Shown here: piece by piece, positions 17,174 through 24,756 of the stretch
Numbering within the stretch: position 1 is the stretch's first letter
How the letters are laid out: every line of letters begins with the position of its first letter
Assembly (NCBI GenBank): GCA_017464285.1
Contig: JAFUDT010000009.1
Coordinates: forward strand, 62,001-126,000
Source of the DNA: Bacteroidales bacterium
GTDB lineage: Bacteria > Bacteroidota > Bacteroidia > Bacteroidales > UBA1402
Direction of reading: 5' to 3'
Length of the DNA: 64,000 bases
The notes under the pieces: model-generated
Told to the model about the DNA's origin: nothing
Database searches by the model: none
Seen by the model: only the letters and a program-made list of their open reading frames with translations
Made by a program: the position numbers and the translations under genes

Positions 17174-17918
17174 TTCCCAGTCCTTTCTTTTTCCAATAAA
17201 CAATGAGGAAGTAGCCGAAGAGCATACCTCCCAGATGGGCGAAATGTGCCACGTTGTCGCCCGAGAAGTTAGAAACGCCGGCGAAGAGCTCAATTACACC
17301 GTAACCGATAACCATCCATTTAGCCTTGACCGGCACAGGAATGAACAGAATATATATGGGCGCATTGGGGAACAGCATCCCAAATCCCAGCAGGATGCCG
17401 AAAACAGCTCCGGAAGCGCCGATGGTGAGCAGGCTGTCCAGCAGGGCCTCCTTGGCGCGAAGTACTTCCTGAGCCGGATAGGTCACCCCCTCTTTGAGTT
17501 GCCAGTATTTCCCCAGAGAACCGACTTCGCCGGTTAGCAGGTAATTGCTGACATCCTGCAGGAATGGACGCAAATCGATATACCAGGTGAGTTGCTGTAC
17601 CAGTCCGGCTCCCAGTCCGGTGATCAGGTAGAACAGCAAAAAGCGTTTGGGACCCCAGGCCTGTTCCAGTACGCGGCCAAACATAACCACCGCAAACATG
17701 TTAAAGAAAACATGTCCGAAGCTGCTGCGGTCATGCAGGAACATATAAGTGACAAGCTGGTGCAGCTTGAATTTGTCGCTCATAAAGAAATGAAGCCCCA
17801 GAACATCCTGTATGGCAGGGTAAAGAACGGAGGCCAGCCAACAGATCAAATTGATGATGACCAGGTTTTTCGTCACCAGCGGTATAGTTGACAGGAATGA
17901 GTTTCGAAAGGAAGTCAT
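17154..17918 (-). CDS. Rhomboid-family intramembrane serine protease (first copy)
   Basis: A 254-residue membrane protein with the canonical rhomboid elements: HVFFNMFAVVMFG after TM2, the catalytic serine in GASGAVFG, and the catalytic histidine in FAHLGGMLFG. It cleaves transmembrane helices of substrate proteins within the bilayer. It differs from the adjacent copy by a long loop (about residues 110-160) between the second and fourth segments. It is the first gene of the six-gene minus-strand operon. Confidence 0.92.
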   Translation of the reverse strand: MTSFRNSFLSTIPLVTKNLVIINLICWLASVLYPAIQDVLGLHFFMSDKFKLHQLVTYMFLHDRSSFGHVFFNMFAVVMFGRVLEQAWGPKRFLLFYLITGLGAGLVQQLTWYIDLRPFLQDVSNYLLTGEVGSLGKYWQLKEGVTYPAQEVLRAKEALLDSLLTIGASGAVFGILLGFGMLFPNAPIYILFIPVPVKAKWMVIGYGVIELFAGVSNFSGDNVAHFAHLGGMLFGYFLIVYWKKKGLGNDIFLG

Positions 17919-18131
17919 AATATGATTATATTAGGGACAAAGGTAATACAAGCGGCTGGTAAATGCAAAAACGGAAAGCGCACCCCTTTCTTGTTGATCA
18001 GGGGCAAAAACAGATAAAAAAGGGCATTCAAAAATTTTTTCCGCACTTTTGTTTGCAAAAATCAAATCTATATGTTTTCTTTGTCCCAAAATGAAATAAA
18101 TCCTTGTTTATCAACTTTTATTATCTGTATT

Positions 18132-18404
18132 ATGAACAAAAATGAACTGATTGCCGCTATCGCCGAAAAAGCAGGCCTGAGCAAAGTAGATGCAAAAAAA
18201 GCATTGGACGCATTTGTATGCACTGTAGAGGAAACTTTGGTTAAGGGTGACAAGCTGACACTGGTTGGTTTCGGAACTTTCTCCGTTGCCAAGAAAGCTG
18301 CACGTACCGGTATCAACCCCGCTACCAAGAAAGCCATCAAGATTCCTGCTAAGAAGGTCGCCAAGTTCAAAGTTGGTGCTGATCTGGCTAAGAAAGTTAA
18401 ATAA
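18132..18404 (+). CDS. HU/IHF-family DNA-binding protein
   Basis: A 90-residue histone-like protein, the typical length. MNKNELIAAIAEKAGLSKVDAKKALDAF is the HU dimerisation helix pair; GDKLTLVGFGTFSV and the DNA-binding arm around RTGINPATKKAIKIPA follow. It bends and compacts DNA as a dimer. An ATG 60 bases upstream (18072) is in frame but lies in AT-rich leader and is less likely. A terminator follows at 18428. Confidence 0.95.
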   Translation: MNKNELIAAIAEKAGLSKVDAKKALDAFVCTVEETLVKGDKLTLVGFGTFSVAKKAARTGINPATKKAIKIPAKKVAKFKVGADLAKKVK

Positions 18405-18427
18405 GAATCGCCGACTTGTTTTAAAAA

Positions 18428-18455
18428 AAGAGAGCCTTTCGGTTCTCTTTTTTTT
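18428..18455 (+). terminator. Terminator of HU gene
   Basis: AGAGAGCC (18429-18436), loop TTTC, GGTTCTCT (18441-18448; one G-T pair), then a T-run. Confidence 0.85.
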
Positions 18456-18508
18456 ATCTCTGCAGAGAGCAGACACCGTAGGTCTCCCCTAATCTGTCGC
18501 TAAAAAAT

Positions 18509-18539
18509 TTTGCGGTTGCAGGCGGTTTCATTACTTTTG
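18509..18539 (+). promoter_or_regulatory. Consensus promoter of argS
   Basis: TTTG (18509-18512), 19 bases, TACTTTTG (18532-18539). The argS ATG follows 35 bases after the -7 element. Confidence 0.75.
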
Positions 18540-18574
18540 TCTCACTATATGGATTTTGTGCTAATAATCGTACT

Positions 18575-20398
18575 ATGAACATTATTGACCTCCTCTGCGA
18601 GCGGTTGCAGTGCTGTTTGAAAGAACTGTATCAATTTGAAACAGAATCTTCAAGCCTGCAAATACAGAAGACAAAAAAAGAGTTTGAAGGCGACTTGACC
18701 CTGGTGGTTTTTCCTTTTGTCAGGGCAGCGCGAAAAAAACCTGCCGACGTGGCGGAAGAAATAGGTCAGTGGATGTTGGCTCATACTCCGGAGATCAGCC
18801 GTTACAATGTCGTTCAAGGATTCCTGAATATGAGTATTTCTCCGGTTTATTGGCTGGAGCGTCTGGAGGCCATCGGCACAGACGGGCACTACGGGATGAA
18901 AAAATCCGACGAACGCTCCCCCTTGGTCATGGTAGAGTATTCTTCCCCCAATACTAATAAACCTCTCCATCTGGGACATGTGCGAAACAACCTGCTTGGT
19001 TTCAGTCTGAGCCGCATTTTGGAGGCTAACGGCAATAAGGTGGTCAAAACCAATATTGTCAACGACCGTGGCATTCACATCTGCAAATCCATGCTGGCCT
19101 GGAAAAAGTGGTTCGACGGGGCAACCCCCGAGACTTCGGGCAAGAAGGGGGACCATCTGGTGGGGGACTGTTATGTTGCTTTCGACAAGCACTACAAATC
19201 CGAAATCAAGAGTCTGCTTCCGGCCGATTACGATTTTTTGGATGAAAAAGGGAAGGAAGAAGCCAGAGCCAAAGCCGAAGCCGCTTCTCCGCTGATGGCC
19301 GAGGCCCACGCCATGTTGCGGGCATGGGAGGCTGGCGACAAAGAAGTCCGCGATTTGTGGAAGATGATGAACGAGTGGGTCTATGCCGGCTTCGACGAGA
19401 CCTACCGTGCATTGGGGGTCAGTTTCGATAAAATCTATTACGAATCCGACACCTATCTGCTGGGAAAGGACAAAGTCCTTGAGGGTCTGGATAAGGGGCT
19501 GTTTTTCCGTAAGGATGACGGTTCTGTCTGGGCCGATCTTACTGACAACGGGTTGGATCAGAAAGTGTTACTCCGAAGTGACGGCACCTCGGTATATATG
19601 ACTCAGGACATTGGGACGGCCAACCTGCGTTTTCAGGAGTATCCTATTGATAAAATGATTTATGTGGTCGGTAACGAGCAGAACTATCATTTCAAGGTCT
19701 TGTCCATTCTGCTTGACCGACTGGGCTTCGCCTGGGGCAAGGACCTGGTCCATTTCTCGTATGGCATGGTCGAATTGCCCGAAGGCAAGATGAAATCGCG
19801 TGAAGGGACAGTGGTAGATGCTGATGATTTAATCGATGAAATGGTCAAAACCTCGCGTGAGACCTCCCAGGAACTGGGCAAACTCGACGATTGCACGCCA
19901 GAGGAGGCCGAAGCCGTTGTACGCATGGTGGGTCTCGGAGCGCTCAAATACTTTATCCTGAAAGTCGATCCGCGCAAAACCATGACCTTCAACCCCAAGG
20001 AATCCATCGATTTCAACGGCAATACCGGCCCCTTCATCCAGTATGCCCACGCACGTATCCAGTCGGTTTTGCGGAAAGCTTCCCAGGCAGGTATCTACTT
20101 CGACCGCTTGCCTGCCGTCAGCCAGTTGCTTTCGGACAAGGAGCAGAACCTGATAATGTTGCTCAACGATTTTGCCGACACGGTCAAGGAAGCCGGCGAG
20201 ACCTACAGCCCTGCCTTGATTGCCAACTACGTCTATAATCTGGTGAAGGAATACAATCAGTTCTATCACGATTTTTCCATCCTTCGCGAGGAAAATGAGG
20301 ACTTGAAGGTATTCAGATTGTATCTTTCCAAGCAGGTGGGCAAGGTGGTGAAAAACGGCATGTATTTGTTGGGCATCGATGTTCCAGACCGTATGTAA
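18575..20398 (+). CDS. argS: Arginyl-tRNA synthetase
   Basis: A 607-residue class I aminoacyl-tRNA synthetase that charges tRNA-Arg. The N-terminal additional domain comes first (about 1-110), followed by the HIGH-type motif in SPNTNKPLHLGHVRNN and the ArgRS KMSKS-equivalent KMKSREGTVV. The C-terminal anticodon-binding (DALR) domain ends VGKVVKNGMYLLGIDVPDRM, the usual ArgRS ending. It has its own promoter and is followed 33 bp later by a metallo-hydrolase gene, so the two may be co-transcribed. Confidence 0.97.
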   Translation: MNIIDLLCERLQCCLKELYQFETESSSLQIQKTKKEFEGDLTLVVFPFVRAARKKPADVAEEIGQWMLAHTPEISRYNVVQGFLNMSISPVYWLERLEAIGTDGHYGMKKSDERSPLVMVEYSSPNTNKPLHLGHVRNNLLGFSLSRILEANGNKVVKTNIVNDRGIHICKSMLAWKKWFDGATPETSGKKGDHLVGDCYVAFDKHYKSEIKSLLPADYDFLDEKGKEEARAKAEAASPLMAEAHAMLRAWEAGDKEVRDLWKMMNEWVYAGFDETYRALGVSFDKIYYESDTYLLGKDKVLEGLDKGLFFRKDDGSVWADLTDNGLDQKVLLRSDGTSVYMTQDIGTANLRFQEYPIDKMIYVVGNEQNYHFKVLSILLDRLGFAWGKDLVHFSYGMVELPEGKMKSREGTVVDADDLIDEMVKTSRETSQELGKLDDCTPEEAEAVVRMVGLGALKYFILKVDPRKTMTFNPKESIDFNGNTGPFIQYAHARIQSVLRKASQAGIYFDRLPAVSQLLSDKEQNLIMLLNDFADTVKEAGETYSPALIANYVYNLVKEYNQFYHDFSILREENEDLKVFRLYLSKQVGKVVKNGMYLLGIDVPDRM

Positions 20399-20431
20399 AG
20401 TTTTGATGCTCATCCTTTCAAAGTCTAAGAT

Positions 20432-21832
20432 ATGAAGATTTCCTTCCATGGAGCCACCCAGACGGTGACAGGCTCGAAACATCTTATCTCCCTTGCCAAC
20501 GGCAAGAAGATTCTGCTTGACTGCGGCATGTTCCAGGGACTTGGCCCCGAGACGACCAACATGAACAGCCATTTCGGCTTCAATCCTTCCGAGGTCGATT
20601 ACATGATCCTGTCGCATGCCCATGTCGATCACAGCGGACTGATTCCGCGGCTGGTCAAAGAAGGTTTCAACGGAAAAATCTACACAAGTTCCGCCACCCG
20701 CGACCTGACAGAAATCCTGCTCAAGGATTCTGCCTACATCCAGGCCAACGATGTGAAGTTCATCAACAAGAAACGTTTCCTCGAAGGCAAACAGCCTATC
20801 GAGCCGCTATACACCCTGGACCATGTTCTGGCCGCCATGGACAAGTTTGTCACGGTTCCTTACGAGGATCCTTACGTCATCGACGAAGACATCACCCTGC
20901 GTATCTTTGAAAACGGACATATTCTGGGGGCAGTCACCACATGGTTGGAAATCAAGGAAAACGGTAAAAAAACCACTATCGCTTTCAGTGGCGATGTGGG
21001 CCGTTATAACGATTACATCCTCAAGTCGCCCGTGCCGTTCCCGCAAGCCGACTACATTATTATCGAGTCCACCTACGGCGACCGCCTGCATGACCGCCAT
21101 TTCGACAGTTCGGAAAAACTCCGCGAACTGATCCTGCATACTTGTTACGATAAAAAGGGTAAACTCATCATCCCGGCCTTCAGTGTGGGCCGAACCCAGG
21201 AACTGCTCTACGCGCTCAACGAGATGGAACTCGACTATCGCTTGCCTCTGGTCAAATACTATGTGGACAGTCCGCTTTCGACCTCGGCCACTGAGGTAGT
21301 GAAAAAGCATCCCGAGTGTTTCAACCGCTTGGTACAACGCATCATGCGTATCGACGACGATCCTTTCGATTTCAAAGGGTTGCACTATATCGAAGACAAG
21401 CGTGAATCTCAGGCATTGAACACCAGTCACGAAGCCTGTGTCATCATCTCAGCCTCGGGTATGGCCGAGGCTGGTCGGGTCAAGCATCACATCGCCAACA
21501 ACATCAGCAATCCCAAGACCACCATCCTGATGGTCGGTTATTGTGAAAAGAACTCTCTTGGAGCCCGTCTCAAGCAGCGTCCCGAAAAAGTGAGCATTTT
21601 CGGCCAGGAATACGAAGTCAAGGCTGAGATAGAGTCTATCGAGTCGATGTCGGCCCATGCCGATTACAACGATCTTTGCCAGTATCTGTCTTGCCAAGAT
21701 GCCCATGAAGTGAAAAGGGTCTTTGTCGTACACGGCGAGGAACAGGCTCAAATCGCCTTCCGCGACCGCCTTGTCAAGAAGGGATTTCTCGATGTGGTTA
21801 TTCCCGGTCCCCACGAAGAGTTCGGCCTGTAG
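20432..21832 (+). CDS. Beta-CASP metallo-beta-lactamase fold hydrolase (RNA-type)
   Basis: A 466-residue enzyme. The zinc-binding motif HAHVDHSG, the histidine in NGHILGA, the aspartate in SGDVGRY, and the beta-CASP motifs (ESTYGDR, IPAFSVGRTQELL, SASGMAEAGRVKHHI, MSAHADYNDL) identify the YSH1/CPSF73-like group. Such enzymes are nucleases, often of RNA; the cellular target here is not known. It ends 13 bp before the convergent MG2-family remnant. Confidence 0.9.
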   Translation: MKISFHGATQTVTGSKHLISLANGKKILLDCGMFQGLGPETTNMNSHFGFNPSEVDYMILSHAHVDHSGLIPRLVKEGFNGKIYTSSATRDLTEILLKDSAYIQANDVKFINKKRFLEGKQPIEPLYTLDHVLAAMDKFVTVPYEDPYVIDEDITLRIFENGHILGAVTTWLEIKENGKKTTIAFSGDVGRYNDYILKSPVPFPQADYIIIESTYGDRLHDRHFDSSEKLRELILHTCYDKKGKLIIPAFSVGRTQELLYALNEMELDYRLPLVKYYVDSPLSTSATEVVKKHPECFNRLVQRIMRIDDDPFDFKGLHYIEDKRESQALNTSHEACVIISASGMAEAGRVKHHIANNISNPKTTILMVGYCEKNSLGARLKQRPEKVSIFGQEYEVKAEIESIESMSAHADYNDLCQYLSCQDAHEVKRVFVVHGEEQAQIAFRDRLVKKGFLDVVIPGPHEEFGL

Positions 21833-21845
21833 CAATCAGGGTTTT

Positions 21846-22544
21846 TTATTGCTTCAGCACCACGGGCTGTCCGTCGGGGGTGAGGCCTTCGGCATCAAGG
21901 GTGATGAACCTGCCGTCGCTGCTATTGAAAAATTCGACGCTGACACTGCCGTTTTCATCGGTTGTCAGGTCGGGATTCCAATAGAGCGTGCGACGGTGGT
22001 CGGCTGGCAGTTGCTCGGGGAGCCTGCCACGATAATCTGGCGAGACAAAATCTTTGCTGTAGGAAAACCCTTTGACCAAGGTTCGCCGCTGTCCCATGAC
22101 CGTGGGCACCACCATGCCCGGCTCATCCTTTTCTTTGGGAATGAACACGGCTATGCAGTCTGGCCGACGGTCGTTATGGACAATCCCTCCCCGATCTCTG
22201 ACATCGGGTATATTATCCAATTCATCAGCTTCTTTTTCTTCTTCCTCCCGGGCCTTTTCATCGTATTTGGCAAAGTTCTCCACCTTGAAGCGGGAAGGTT
22301 TCCGGGTGAGTTTGATGCCCAGTCCTTCATGTCTGGGTTTGTATATCAGATCCCGGTCGATTTGAGAAACCTGAGCCTTTCCCTGTGGTAAATAAAAGGC
22401 CTCCAGCATCTCCGGTTCGGAGCGTATCACAATCTCCTTCATGTCTCTTATTTTGTCCCGGTAGCGATAGGTCTGCCAGTATAGTTTTCCTTCGGGAATT
22501 TCCGTGTCGGAGGGATAGCGCGTGGCAAACACCGTGTTGAAGAG
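21846..22544 (-). pseudogene. 3' remnant of MG2-family secreted protein (inverted copy)
   Basis: The minus-strand frame is open from a TAG at 22547-22545 to a normal stop, about 232 codons. Its last 80 residues align clearly with the C-terminus of the intact protein at 24757-27789: RRTLYWNPDLTTDENG versus RRTLYWNPDVRTDSQG, and an identical ending AEGLTPDGQPVVLKQ. No signal peptide and no N-terminal domains are present, and only a GTG at about 22532 could start it, so this is the tail of a gene of about 900-1000 codons whose 5' part is gone. The truncation point abuts the AT-rich genes at 22648. It converges on the metallo-hydrolase gene. Confidence 0.8.
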
Positions 22545-22647
22545 CTAAATATATGTATGGATATAGTTGCAAAAGAGGCACATTTTTTCATGTATAATAT
22601 GTAACTTTGACGCGATTGTTATTTCGCTTAATCATAGTGAATTATTT

Positions 22648-23493
22648 ATGAGAACCCCCATTTTTGTTGTGACCTTGTTTATTTTGTTGATTTCAACCTC
22701 TTCCTGTGAATACAATAGATATTCTTACTTACTGGATGATTTTATTGTTGAGAGTATCTCACGATATGAAGAATCCTTTAAAGAGAGGTCTGATTCTACT
22801 TATAATGGAATCTTCCTGGTAGGATACAAAACGATTCCAATTCCTCCAGCTGAGCAAGAAGAGTTTATGGTCAAGTATTGTCTATACGAAGACGATTACA
22901 GAAAAGAATCAAACTTATATTATTCTCCGGATGGTAGCTTTCTACGTGTTTATTTCCCGATGCATACGGCAATTGCCAGTGTTAATGGTAAAAACTTTTT
23001 CGCAGATGAGAATGGATACATTGAAATGCCCTTTTCTAAAAGTAATAATTTGAGAATTAAGATTGTAGGACGTCTTATGTCTGATGTCGTCAGAGGAACT
23101 GGAACAAACAAAATCAAAAACGGACAAATTAAATTGAAAAACAATTTGAACGCTATTCGAGTTGTAGACAACATGTTTTTCTTTGATACTGGAGAAAGAC
23201 TATACTCATACGGAAGTCCCTGTTGTCCATCAGGAAGAACCATTATTAAATCTTCAAGTGAACCATCTTCATGCGAAGAAGACAAAGTTTCTTGCTACCA
23301 GAATCACAATAACATGAATTGTAGCATTGCTTTTAATATCAATGAAGGCAGGTGTGAATTTGACTCCATTGTATGTATGGACTATAACGGATATCATACC
23401 GACTGCATAAATGGTAAACTGTCAAACTTCCCAGGAAGTGATTGTTATATGGCGATGAAGAGAGGTCATTGTTGGAACGAAATAAAATACTAA
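22648..23493 (+). CDS. Cysteine-rich lipoprotein of unknown function
   Basis: A 281-residue protein not recognised as any family. Start set at ATG 22648 (MRTPIFVVTLFILLISTSSC), which puts a lipoprotein signal with lipobox STSSC at the N-terminus; a -7-like TAACTTTG lies upstream at about 22600. The last 90 residues hold ten cysteines (from CCPSGR to GHCWNEIKY), an even number suited to disulfide bonding outside the cytoplasm. Base composition is low (18 G+C of 60 in the line 22681-22740), unlike neighbours such as argS. It is followed 4 bp later by a small membrane-protein gene. Surface or periplasmic location is likely; function unknown. Confidence 0.7.
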   Translation: MRTPIFVVTLFILLISTSSCEYNRYSYLLDDFIVESISRYEESFKERSDSTYNGIFLVGYKTIPIPPAEQEEFMVKYCLYEDDYRKESNLYYSPDGSFLRVYFPMHTAIASVNGKNFFADENGYIEMPFSKSNNLRIKIVGRLMSDVVRGTGTNKIKNGQIKLKNNLNAIRVVDNMFFFDTGERLYSYGSPCCPSGRTIIKSSSEPSSCEEDKVSCYQNHNNMNCSIAFNINEGRCEFDSIVCMDYNGYHTDCINGKLSNFPGSDCYMAMKRGHCWNEIKY

Positions 23494-23497
23494 GTAT

Positions 23498-23863
23498 ATG
23501 GAAATTGCATTTTTTTTCGCGTGGGACTTCGCCGCCATTTGTATGATTGCGGCCATGTATCAGTTTTTACCCGAAACAATTGTGGGAGAAAAACATGAAT
23601 ATGTTTCTTTTACTCTGTGGTATTTGGCACTATTCTCTGTATTGATGGTTATTTCGAAGAATTGTATTGACTCAGCTATTGTAAAGGATTCTGCGCCAGA
23701 TGCTTTCTTTATAGGAGCAGCTGTTTGTCATTATCTCTATCCTTTTAAAAAAATAAAAAGGCACAAGACAGTCTCATTCCTCCTTACAAGTATTGCTCTC
23801 TATTTCATATTAATACATGGGGCTATCATACTTCTTTATGCATTGGGAGGAGGAATGTATTAG
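23498..23863 (+). CDS. Small multi-pass membrane protein, unknown
   Basis: A 121-residue protein with four likely membrane helices (IAFFFAWDFAAICMIAAMY, YLALFSVLMVISK, DAFFIGAAVCHYLY and FLLTSIALYFILIHGAIILLYAL). Basic residues between helices three and four (KKIKRHK) suggest a cytoplasmic loop. It starts 4 bp after the cysteine-rich lipoprotein gene, so the pair is probably one transcription unit. It shares the AT-rich composition of the segment. No family recognised. Its stop codon lies 17 bp before a GC-rich gene fragment. Confidence 0.65.
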   Translation: MEIAFFFAWDFAAICMIAAMYQFLPETIVGEKHEYVSFTLWYLALFSVLMVISKNCIDSAIVKDSAPDAFFIGAAVCHYLYPFKKIKRHKTVSFLLTSIALYFILIHGAIILLYALGGGMY

Positions 23864-23879
23864 GACTTTCTTTCAAGTT

Positions 23880-23948
23880 TGCTGGTTCATCTCCCTCGAC
23901 GCCGAGGGCCTCACCCCCAACGGCCTGCCGGTGGTGCTGAAACAGTAA
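23880..23948 (+). pseudogene. 22-codon 3' fragment of a third MG2-family gene
   Basis: Within AT-rich DNA, a short GC-rich stretch reads WFISLDAEGLTPNGLPVVLKQ and stop. This matches the terminal residues of the inverted remnant (RFITLDAEGLTPDGQPVVLKQ) and of the intact gene (LVISAEGLTPDGQPVVLKQ). Similarity stops abruptly at about 23880. It is nearer to the inverted remnant than to the intact gene, so it is the tail of a separate paralogue rather than a recent copy of the downstream gene. Confidence 0.8.
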
Positions 23949-24014
23949 GATTTCAAGATGAGCGCTAATACATTTATATGGATGATTATGTCGAACAAAT
24001 AAAACAATTTAGTG

Positions 24015-24749
24015 ATGAAAAACGTCCTCAGAACAATAATGTTGCCAGCTTTGCTAATAGTAGCAGCTTGCTCAAATGACACTGACGAAATGATGTCGGC
24101 CAGACAGTCTGATGAGCCGACAGAAAAAGAGATGTTGCAGACGCAGGTGAAAGAGATCGCCGAGCAGTACGGAGTGCTCATCGGCTTCAATGAAGAACGC
24201 TGGCAGAAAAAACTGCCGTCGATTGTGGATTTACGTCAAGCAATCGTAGATCATGTGGAGATGGTCTCTTCCCGAGACTCTATTCCCATGGCTAAAAGAA
24301 GAATAACATCCTTGGATTATTATTCTCCCCTTAGAGTAAAGAAGCGCATAGAGGCAACACCACCCGTAAGTGGCTCGTTTAATTGTTCTGGACAAAAAGT
24401 TTTTTCAGTAAGATTTTTGATTCCAGGGCATCCGTATCCTGGGTCAATAAACTACGATATTGATATTACTGTTTACTGGACAGACGGAGGGAGTATGCTT
24501 CCTAATTCTGTCACTTTGACGGCTGAATTTCTAGCAACAAATACTTATTTAGAGGATTACTCTAGCTATTGTTTGTATCTTTCAGACGAACCATGTTCAA
24601 ACAAAACGTTTTATGGATTACATCATGCGTTTTTGGCCGAATATGATTTTTCACCACATAACACAATGTACATTCAGTACCAAGGATCTGGAGGGATAGG
24701 CATTATCTCCTTCAGTTGCTTCAACGACTATCAGATAGAATCCAATTGA
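24015..24749 (+). CDS. Lipoprotein of unknown function
   Basis: A 244-residue protein with a lipoprotein signal (LLIVAACS lipobox) and a short charged linker. It is not recognised. Residues about 35-75 look helical (EMLQTQVKEIAEQYG..ERWQKKLPSIVDLRQAI); the rest is beta-rich with four cysteines and paired aromatic strands (INYDIDITVYWTDGG). A GTG immediately before the ATG is a possible alternative start. It ends 7 bp before the MG2-family gene, so the two are probably co-transcribed and may act together at the outer membrane; that partnership is inference from spacing. Confidence 0.68.
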   Translation: MKNVLRTIMLPALLIVAACSNDTDEMMSARQSDEPTEKEMLQTQVKEIAEQYGVLIGFNEERWQKKLPSIVDLRQAIVDHVEMVSSRDSIPMAKRRITSLDYYSPLRVKKRIEATPPVSGSFNCSGQKVFSVRFLIPGHPYPGSINYDIDITVYWTDGGSMLPNSVTLTAEFLATNTYLEDYSSYCLYLSDEPCSNKTFYGLHHAFLAEYDFSPHNTMYIQYQGSGGIGIISFSCFNDYQIESN

Positions 24750-24756
24750 GAGTATT

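Noticed and set aside
18072..18131. 20-residue N-terminal extension of HU
   Set aside because: The extension is AT-rich with no family similarity, and HU proteins normally begin at the MNKNELI residue block.
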